From Mesostigma viride (taxonomy: Eukaryota > Streptophyta > Mesostigmatophyceae > Mesostigmatales > Mesostigmataceae): a stretch of DNA of 64,000 bases. Position 1 is the stretch's first letter. Each line of letters starts with the position of its first letter. Below are positions 57,481 through 64,000 of this stretch, one piece after another. The notes under the pieces were generated by a model, which had not been told where the DNA came from, did no database searches, and saw only the letters and a list, made by a program, of their open reading frames with translations. The translations under genes were made by a program, and so were the position numbers. The stretch is from the NCBI GenBank assembly GCA_009746045.1, contig RPFO01000166.1:116285-180284 (forward strand). Direction: 5' to 3'.

Positions 57481-57825
57481 AGTTTCAAACCGAATATCTA
57501 TTGGACCGTAGTTCTAGGAAATTGTAGATGGCGATTAGTTCGGCACTTCCGGGCGTCAGGCCCAGTAAGGTCCAGGTGGAAGTTTAGACACCTTGCAATC
57601 ACAGAATAGCGGTTACAGGGATATTATTTAATGGAAATGGCCGACACGTTGGAAACTGATTGCGGTTACAAACCTTACGTCGTGTGTGATTGGCTGGATA
57701 CTAACGGGGCACGAAGACCAAAGGCAGAAGGAGCGGCCACGCGTCACGATTCGTGTGATTGACAGGATACACGCGAATATAGGTGTGTGAACGAAGGGAC
57801 AAAAAGAAAACGAAAGGCCGACACC

Positions 57826-58596
57826 ATGGCGGCGATGAAAAATCTGGTGCAACAAGACCTCTTCAAGGACCTCGTTGGAAAAGTAAACAAGCAGCGAGTC
57901 GACTTAACTAACGCCATCAGGGACAAAAAGCTTAATCTGGACCGTGCCAACGAAGGAGTACAAGTACAAACAAAGAATGTAAATGCGGCTAAGGCAAGGT
58001 ATCATGAACTCAAGACAAGGGAGGAAAAGCTCTGCGAGGAGAAAGTGAAAAAGGCGTACGAGACAACCGTAGAGCCCCAACTCAAGACGCTAGAGCGGCT
58101 GAAAGCCGCCTTATGCAAAAAGGAACAACTGTGGGAGGGGGTGGTCAAACATGCAACAAATGAGGTGCTGTCGACACTTGAGACAATAGGGCCCCTTCTC
58201 TCTAACGCAATCAATAAAGGGGCAGCGGTGGATAGCGTGGATCTGACGGGGTCCCAGGCGGACGAGGATGAATTATTGAACTCCGTTTTGTCTGCTGCCG
58301 GCAAGCTTGCTGGGGGGTCATCTGTAACCCCATCATCATCAACACAAACGTCCACAAAACAACATGGCCAAGACCAAAACGCCGGCAAGTCGCCCTGGCC
58401 CGGCAAGGGGACTAAACGAACCCTCGATTTTGACGAACGCAATGAGGAAACGCCTGCTTTTGAGCCGTCGCCAGATGACGACCCCATCCATGACGACCAC
58501 GCCGGCCCAGCACCCGCCAACGACGCCGGACCACCTAGTTCATCCCAAAGAACGGGACTCGATGGATCCAGCACATGCGAACCTCCAGATTCTTGA
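57826..58596 (+). CDS. N-terminal coiled-coil part of the Replitron-like protein
   Basis: The ATG at 57826 lies in GACACCATGGCGG. The first 100 residues are Lys/Glu/Leu-rich with strong heptad character (KARYHELKTREEKLCEEKVK), predicted coiled coil. Then come VDLTGSQADEDELL, which resembles a SUMO-interaction motif (inference), and a Ser/Pro/Asp-rich linker. The frame closes at 58596. Protein-like sequence continues in the +1 frame (LQILEDDVVPELNCETRH), so the natural protein probably runs on and this copy has an indel near 58550. Confidence 0.5.
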   Translation: MAAMKNLVQQDLFKDLVGKVNKQRVDLTNAIRDKKLNLDRANEGVQVQTKNVNAAKARYHELKTREEKLCEEKVKKAYETTVEPQLKTLERLKAALCKKEQLWEGVVKHATNEVLSTLETIGPLLSNAINKGAAVDSVDLTGSQADEDELLNSVLSAAGKLAGGSSVTPSSSTQTSTKQHGQDQNAGKSPWPGKGTKRTLDFDERNEETPAFEPSPDDDPIHDDHAGPAPANDAGPPSSSQRTGLDGSSTCEPPDS

Positions 58597-58982
58597 GGAC
58601 GACGTTGTGCCTGAGTTAAACTGTGAAACGAGGCACCGGCGGCGCGGGCGGCATGCTATTTTAGACGATGCCTCCGAGGATGACGATGAAAACAATGTCG
58701 ACAAGGAAGACGAACCAGAAGCAGAGCAAGAAGCGGATGAACAAGTGGCAGACTGGAGGAGGAAGGGGATGAGGTTGACGAAGAGGATCCCCCTCCACGT
58801 TGGGCAAAAAGATGTAAATTCATAGATGATGAAGCTGGTGTTTCCGGTGATGACGAGGACAGCGATGGCGAAGGGGCCATTAAAAATCAGAATTTCATGT
58901 GCAACTGTTGCGAGCCGCCTTTCGTAGCCAGGAGCCAAGCTGGTCTCACCCGTCACGTAACATGCAAGATAAAGCGTGGACG
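58597..58982 (+). pseudogene. Acidic linker and zinc-finger exon of the Replitron-like gene
   Basis: An Asp/Glu-rich linker is open in one frame to about 58752, then a one-base shift (near GACTGGAGG) leads to EEEGDEVDEEDPPPRWAKRC. The zinc finger follows: MCNCCEPPFVARSQ and GLTRHVTCK, a C-x2-C…H-x3-C pattern. The exon ends CG|GTAAGC at 58982; joined to 59151 it keeps frame. The intron 58983-59150 ends in a T-rich tract and CACAG. Zinc fingers N-terminal to HUH domains are usual in Replitron-type proteins. Confidence 0.6.
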
Positions 58983-59150
58983 GTAAGCCGCTGAATCCTT
59001 TCTAGGGTTTTTATTTCCAACTTGTATTCTTGCCAAACTTGTCCACGTGAGTTTTTCTTTGAAAATTAATTATGTCTTTAAACCAATCTTGACCACGATC
59101 CTTGCAAAAAATCTGCATTTTTTTTTTTTCATGTACCCTGCTCGTCACAG

Positions 59151-59724
59151 CCAAGCGAGACAACAACTACAAGAGCGTGAGGCTATCGCAACGGATGAGC
59201 AAGTCAACGTCGAAAAACAGCACCAAGATCAAGCACACGAAACTGACGATTACATCCCATTACGTCAACCCAAGCGCGCACGTGGGCCTACGGCGCTAAA
59301 AAATATGACACTCCACATCTCCATTTCAGGGGGGGCTCGCGATCTTGACGATGATGAGCTTGGCAAGATAGAGGCCTTCCACCTAGCCAATGGCGGCAAG
59401 GGCATGTCAATTGTGGAGGAAGGAATTCTCGAAATGCACAAGCACGTCCACATGCTCATTGACGTTGAGGCTACATCGGCCCATGCTGTGAAACTCAAGC
59501 TCAAGAAAGAACTTGGGTGGGGTGAACCAATAGATGAAAAGGGGAAACATGACAAAACCAAGCCAAGCCTTGTGGCACGCCAAGTGAAGTCCAGCCACAA
59601 ATTGAATTATTCAGGGATGATAGGCTATTTGCTTAAATCGGAAGAGCAGGAGGGGTTCCAGATTTTGTATTGCCATGGCATTGATGAGGATGAGAAAGAA
59701 GAGGGGCGTATAGAATATTTATTA
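59151..59724 (+). CDS. HUH endonuclease (Rep-like) exon, 5' part
   Basis: In frame with the zinc finger after splicing. Rep-like motifs in order: motif 1 NMTLHISIS; motif 2 HVH within MHKHVHMLIDV, the HUH metal-binding pair; motif 3 region NYSGMIGYLLKSE with the likely catalytic Tyr of GYLLK. Such nucleases cut one DNA strand and form a 5' phosphotyrosine bond to start rolling-circle-type transposition. The sense frame runs up to 59724 (TTA) and then meets TGA, which belongs to the inserted element. Skipping the insertion, the same frame reopens at 61879. Confidence 0.8.
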
Positions 59725-60328
59725 TGACACTTGAGCTCCCAAGAAAACCAGCATTTGATTGAAAACAATGAGTAGAGCCCCTGCCAAAGGCAGGTTTAAG
59801 TAGTCATCTCGTCTCCCTCGCATGCAGGAGCAAGAGCCCCCCAAGGGTGGGATGGGTGGGAAGAAACAATTACGGGTCACAACCCGCCGACCATGCTTAT
59901 CAAGCCTACCGTCAAAATGGAAAACGGCAAAACCAGAAATATCCTAACGCTGACAATTTAATAATTCAGCCAGCCAGCTCATCTGTCACACGTCTGAGCT
60001 GGACATCAGGCCATGTGTACTCTTCGAATGCAACCCTGAACACACTACCCAACCAAGCAGCACACCAATCAATTGGTGAGTGCTGGTTACATCAGATTTT
60101 ATTACAGCTTTTTGACGCAACTTCCGTCAGCATTCAACACATGGCCGGCCGTTCAAACAAACGGCGCCTGACTTACAAAAGGCAAAGCTAGTTGCCAGTA
60201 GGATTCCCCGGTAAACAACAAGCCGTCCCCATTCGTCTAACAAGCCTTTCTGCATGTACAGCCACAAGGTTGTGGCGGCCCTTTCTTTCCCGCATGCTGT
60301 TTAATAAACTATTTTCAGAGAAATCCGA
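59725..60328 (+). mobile_element. Short element, copy 1 (604 bp), inserted at TTA
   Basis: Starts TGACACTTGAGCTCCC and ends GAGAAATCCGA; TTA occurs on both sides. Its first 118 bp and last about 468 bp are essentially identical to copy 2. The 958-bp centre of copy 2 is replaced here by a 19-bp filler (AAGGGTGGGATGGGTGGGA). A hairpin GCCACAA/TTGTGGC lies about 52 bp before the 3' end. There are no terminal inverted repeats and no coding capacity. Family unknown. Confidence 0.8.
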
Positions 60329-60331
60329 TTA

Positions 60332-61875
60332 TGACACTTGAGCTCCCAAGAAAACCAGCATTTGATTGAAAACAATGAGTAGAGCCCCTGCCAAAGGCAG
60401 GTTTAAGTAGTCATCTCGTCTCCCTCGCATGCAGGAGCAAGAGCCCCCCGATCCACCCCAGTCCCTGGCGCCATTACCCTCCTCCCCCGCACTGTCGCCG
60501 CTCAGGAAACAAAACTTGATAGGATCACTGTTGCCCCAATAACAGTGAACAAAGAAAAGGAGAAGACCCCCCCCCTCTTCCGAGCAGCCTCGAGGGTAGC
60601 CGCTTCCATAAAAGACCACAAAGTGGGGCGTGTCGCAACATCTCCTTCATGGCGACTCAGCCCGCACAAGGCTATAATAACCCCCTAAGGGGCCCGACAA
60701 TAAAAGGTTAGCGAATCCGCGGAGCCGCCTCAGCAAAATATTATTCCGGATAAAAACCCAGAAAATTCGCATTCCGACGCCACCAGGGTTTGAACCGCTA
60801 CCTGCCGGGTGCTGAGCAGGGAGAGACGACAAGGCCAGACACTGCCACTGTCAGCCGAGACGCCTTTCCGATACTCGGTTCCTTTTGTGGGAATTTTGCA
60901 AATATATTTTCTTCCGGAACGCAAGAAATTAGCCGGCCGCGCGTCACCCTTATATCCCTCGCTGGCCCATAACAAAAAAGGGCCGCGCACCAAGCCGAAG
61001 GCAGCGCCATGCAGCGCCCTAGGCGGTGGGCCGCTGACTGACTACTGGTCAGCGCAGTCTCATGGAATCCAAATTAATCTATTGACGTACCTTCGCACAG
61101 TTTCCGCATCAGCTGCGGACTTCTTAGTCGACATGATTGGCTCCGCTGCTGGAATTACCAGCAGCCGGGGCGGGGCGCCCAGCCCACTTTCTATGACCAC
61201 CGAGACGCTGCCCAGCAAGGTGCCAACCAGAACCACTTGGCACATTGGTAACGCGAAATTTCCGTTCCGTTCAAACCGCCCCTACCTGCCGTGAAGTCGC
61301 AAAACCCGCGACTTCATAGCAGGCAAGGACGGGGTCTTTGCCTAATTTTCTTTAGCCCCGCCGCCATAGCAGCGAGGCCGCGCATACTGCTTCAGTGAGC
61401 ACATTCAAAGAAACAATTACGGGTCACAACCCGCCGACCATGCTTATCAAGCCTACCGTCAAAATGGAAAACGGCAAAACCAGAAATATCCTAACGCTGA
61501 CAATTTAATAATTCAGCCAGCCAGCTCATCTGTCACACGTCTGAGCTGGACATCAGGCCATGTGTACTCTTCGAATGCAACCCTGAACACACTACCCAAC
61601 CAAGCAGCACACCAATCAATTGGTGAGTGCTGGTTACATCAGATTTTATTACAGCTTTTTGACGCAACTTCCGTCAGCATTCAACACATGGCCGGCCGTT
61701 CAAACAAACGGCGCCTGACTTACAAAAGGCAAAGCTAGTTGCCAGTAGGATTCCCCGGTAAACAACAAGCCGTCCCCATTCGTCTAACAAGCCTTTCTGC
61801 ATGTACAGCCACAAGGTTGTGGCGGCCCTTTCTTTCCCGCATGCTGTTTAATAAACTATTTTCAGAGAAATCCGA
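60332..61875 (+). mobile_element. Short element, copy 2 (1,544 bp), head-to-tail with copy 1
   Basis: Same ends as copy 1, separated from it by a single TTA (60329-60331) and followed by TTA (61876-61878). The internal 60450-61407 is GC-rich with a tRNA-like B box on minus (GCGGTTCAAACCC near 60790) but no stable tRNA fold, and no convincing ORF. Near-identity with copy 1 implies recent arrival of both. Confidence 0.8.
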
Positions 61876-61878
61876 TTA

Positions 61879-62457
61879 CACGGATCCCCCACTCTCAAGG
61901 GACGGTGCTCCTTGACCGCCTACAACTTACTTGAGCGTGCGGCGGTATACTGGTTTAAGCACCACAATAGTATTAGCTTGCGTCCAAACTTGATTAAAAC
62001 CCTCGCCCACATGTTCAAGACGGGGCGATACTCGCTAGATGCTAGATTTCTTGCAGGTAGGGGCCTTGATTACCCACGTGTACAAGCTGCATTCGAGATC
62101 ATGGTTGAACCTAGGCTTGGTGAACATTCTTTGTCTGCTATAGCACGCGGCCTTGAAAGAGCCCTGTTTAATCCGCGTGAGCGGTACTTTGAATCAGATG
62201 ATGTAGATGCAGTGTTTCCAGATGCACGCGCGGCTCAACGCCAAGAACGCGCTGCACGCACAACTGAAGAGCCACCGGCCTCTGGGTATTTTGACATAGA
62301 TGCCATCATCGAAGAGGTGCGTAAGCCCCTTCGTGATGATGATGAATTGACAGATGAGCAACTCCTTGACAAAGTCCTGCGTGACGAACGGAATAAGGAT
62401 GCCCCAGATATGTTGTTGTCATCGGACTCCGACTCTGACATAGCATTTTATGAGTGA
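61879..62457 (+). CDS. C-terminal part of the Replitron-like HUH protein
   Basis: This frame continues the HUH exon in phase if both inserted elements and the extra TTA copies are removed. It encodes a helical region (YNLLERAAVYWFKHHNSISL, LIKTLAHMFKTGRYSLDARF, LGEHSLSAIARGLERALF) and an acidic tail rich in Asp/Glu/Ser, ending at the TGA at 62455. There is no helicase motif. It is probably a conserved accessory domain of the transposase. Confidence 0.7.
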   Translation, partial: HGSPTLKGRCSLTAYNLLERAAVYWFKHHNSISLRPNLIKTLAHMFKTGRYSLDARFLAGRGLDYPRVQAAFEIMVEPRLGEHSLSAIARGLERALFNPRERYFESDDVDAVFPDARAAQRQERAARTTEEPPASGYFDIDAIIEEVRKPLRDDDELTDEQLLDKVLRDERNKDAPDMLLSSDSDSDIAFYE

Positions 62458-63303
62458 ATTTGCTTCATATGGTATATATGTTTTCCATAATTAAATTGCA
62501 CTATGTTGCTTTCTTGTCATTTGTGTTATTTTGTTAATTTTGGTAATTTTGTTAATTTTGATAATTTGTAAACTGGGGACAACCTAGTCAGTAAAAAAGT
62601 ACAGTAGTTGACCCCCGTCCTCTGAGAATTTGAGAATTGAGATCCAGAAGCCAATTTTACCCTGACTTGTATCTAGAAACTTCTTGCTTGACCCTAGATG
62701 TAGGTTGCATGCACACTGTTACTTTAAATTTCATGCTTAGAAGAGCTTACATACAGCATAATTTGAGGCGTCTAGAATACAACCTAAAAGACAGTTTTGT
62801 GTGTTTGTACATGTGTCCCTCCTACCGAACCAAAAAACAGCCAAGTAAGCTTTGACATCAGGGCTGACCCAAAGCGATTTTGTTTGGTGTGTCACTAAAA
62901 CATCTGTCAATGGCAACTCCCAGGACAGACCGGGCAATGCCATGAAAGTGCGCCCAAACTTTGATGTACATGCTCGGACATTAGAGCATGCAACCATACA
63001 CTACAGCTGGTTGTCTCCTTGATACACTACAGCCCGCAAACCTGGGCCTTCCCGGCCTCCTTTGTAAGCAACCTACAACTACGCCCTGGTAACAAGCAGC
63101 TTTTTTTTTTTTTTCACCAACACCTGAACCACAAAATCTTTAAAACCTATGTACATTTCGAGGAGTGGGACCCCATAAGATGCCCTGTATCAAATTCATC
63201 CTGGTGACATCCACAACACCCTCCTGATCATTCTTGCTCACGCAGGCCCCAATGGCAGGTGCCCAGACCATCATCATCCTTCACTCCGCCCACTCCTCAC
63301 CCT
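62458..63303. other. AT-richer flank with a solo MITE end
   Basis: No gene seen. TGGTTGTCTCCTTGAT (63008-63023) is a lone right end of the TCAAGGAGACAAC family, bracketed by two copies of ACACTACAGC (62998-63007 and 63024-63033). Confidence 0.5.
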
Positions 63304-63506
63304 TCACCAGGTGAGGGATGGCCATGCCTTGGGGTCCGACATCTGCCAGTCCAGCCCATCGAGCAACCCGCACACCTCCTCACGGCACGCCAGGTCCTTC
63401 TCCACCTGCAGGCGGAAGAGCCACTCCTTGAGCCGGCCCAGCTTCATGCCCGTACGCAGGCCAGACGCTCCATGAGAAAGTCGCCGCTGAACAAGGGCGT
63501 GGAGCC
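63304..63506 (-). CDS. Possible terminal exon of a tRNA CCA-adding enzyme
   Basis: On the minus strand after an acceptor CCTGCAG (exon start about 63506), one frame reads TPLFSGDFLMERL and, one base shifted, GMKLGRLKEWLFRLQVEKD then EEVCGLLDGLDW and a stop at 63304. The combination (L-x-S/T-G-x-x-LM … G-x-x-x-GRLK-x-WLF) resembles the C-terminal region of class II tRNA nucleotidyltransferases. The frame change near GTACGGGCATG suggests a one-base deletion, real or from assembly. The rest of the gene would lie beyond the right edge of the window. Family assignment rests on pattern memory and is tentative. Confidence 0.35.
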
Positions 63507-64000
63507 TGCAGGATGCACAAACCACGTCATGGTCCCCACATACGATATCGAAAGAGAACAACAAATATGTAAGAAAGATAGTGGCATGCCATCCAAGGCA
63601 TGTCACGGGAATTCTATCACCACTCCCTGACTGAGTGAATGATCACCAGTCACTGAGTGACTGCCGACATGCCCTAGCTCAGTATGTGTAGTATGCACAG
63701 CAATGGGGGCTATCCACCGTCACTAGATATGGCGCACGCTGGATGCTGACCAGCTCCCTAAGTCACCAACCCCCCCTTTGTACACAAATGGCAATACCAC
63801 TCGCACGGCGCCCATCAAGGAGATGCAACAGCTTCAACACGAGCATATAGCACCAAGAGAAGCAATGGGATACAAACATGGAGGCACAAGCAACATAAGA
63901 ACACCGCGTTGGAGCCAGAGCACCAGCGCAAGGACAAAGAGACCGGGGTGGCGACCCTGGTGTCCAGACATCCAAGCAACCAACCACAGAGACGACACGG
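63507..64000. other. Right edge without a recognised feature
   Basis: No motif-bearing frame was found. It may be intron of the minus-strand gene whose possible terminal exon is at 63304-63506. Short direct CTGAGTGA/CACTGAGTGACTG words occur near 63630-63663. Confidence 0.4.

Larger units (their letters stand above)
57826..62457 (+). mobile_element. Replitron-like transposon (HUH-Y1 endonuclease), disrupted
   Basis: The coding span combines a coiled-coil N-terminal part, a C2HC-type zinc finger, an intron, a HUH/Y1 nuclease domain and an acidic C-terminal part, the last separated by two inserted elements (59725-61875). HUH transposases with one catalytic tyrosine and no helicase domain are known in green algae as Replitrons. 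The outer ends were not identified; they lie somewhere in 56.97-57.8 kb and downstream of 62.46 kb. Frameshifts and the insertion show this copy is inactive. Confidence 0.7.

Noticed and set aside
60770-60860. Minus-strand tRNA gene around GCGGTTCAAACCC
   Set aside because: The T-stem and acceptor stem fail to pair; may be a relic pol III element inside the short insertion element.
59725-61878. Reading the insertion in the HUH ORF as a spliceosomal intron
   Set aside because: The junctions are TTA|TGACAC and CCGATTA|CAC without GT-AG, and the segment is two tandem copies of one unit with 3-bp repeats, which fits insertion better.

Overview
This is a nuclear window from a eukaryote, most likely a green alga or a related lineage of Viridiplantae. 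The evidence is intron-rich genes with GT-AG introns, plant-type LRR N-terminal caps and a root-cap-type domain in the first gene, a Replitron-like HUH transposon (a group known from green algae), and a very high load of retroelements and tandem repeats. No prokaryotic, organellar or viral gene organisation was seen.

Layout. 1-4.9 kb: a region bounded by 42-bp inverted repeats (a likely nested DNA transposon) that also holds retroelement 3' ends and a 500-bp compound microsatellite. 5.5-14.8 kb (+): a five-exon gene for a predicted secreted 1,639-aa subtilase-LRR-root-cap-like protein; one intron carries 0.9 kb of successive pentanucleotide arrays. 15.5-21.0 kb (+): a 5.4-kb non-LTR retrotransposon with an 11-bp target duplication and, unusually, the same tail module at both ends. 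21-26.6 kb: truncated retroelement copies and 1.5 kb of (CCAT)n and (GAAT)n. 27.6-48.7 kb (-): a 15-exon gene for an IGHMBP2/SMUBP-2-type superfamily 1 helicase (838 aa, all junctions in frame); intron 13 holds a 7.7-kb array of a 17-bp minisatellite, and several introns hold tandem copies of the adjacent exon end with its splice donor. 49.1-50.7 kb: a 52-bp minisatellite upstream of the helicase. 51.7-52.5 kb (-): a small unknown protein with a possible organelle presequence. 53.1-54.1 kb (+): a three-exon dUTPase, divergent from it. 54.7-57.1 kb: decayed retroelement pieces and a 1.05-kb long-inverted-repeat element with a TA duplication. 57.8-62.5 kb (+): a Replitron-like transposon encoding a zinc finger plus a HUH (Y1) endonuclease; its ORF is split at a TTA by two head-to-tail copies of an undescribed short element. 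63.3-63.5 kb (-): a possible terminal exon of a tRNA CCA-adding enzyme.

The cellular genes do not form a pathway: the helicase (nucleic-acid metabolism) and dUTPase (nucleotide sanitation) are housekeeping, and the subtilase is probably extracellular. The common theme is repeat biology. Retroelement copies end in a conserved hairpin module flanked by microsatellites that have expanded differently in each copy, and large tandem arrays sit inside introns of otherwise intact genes. All exon models come from reading frame, splice-site and motif inspection only.
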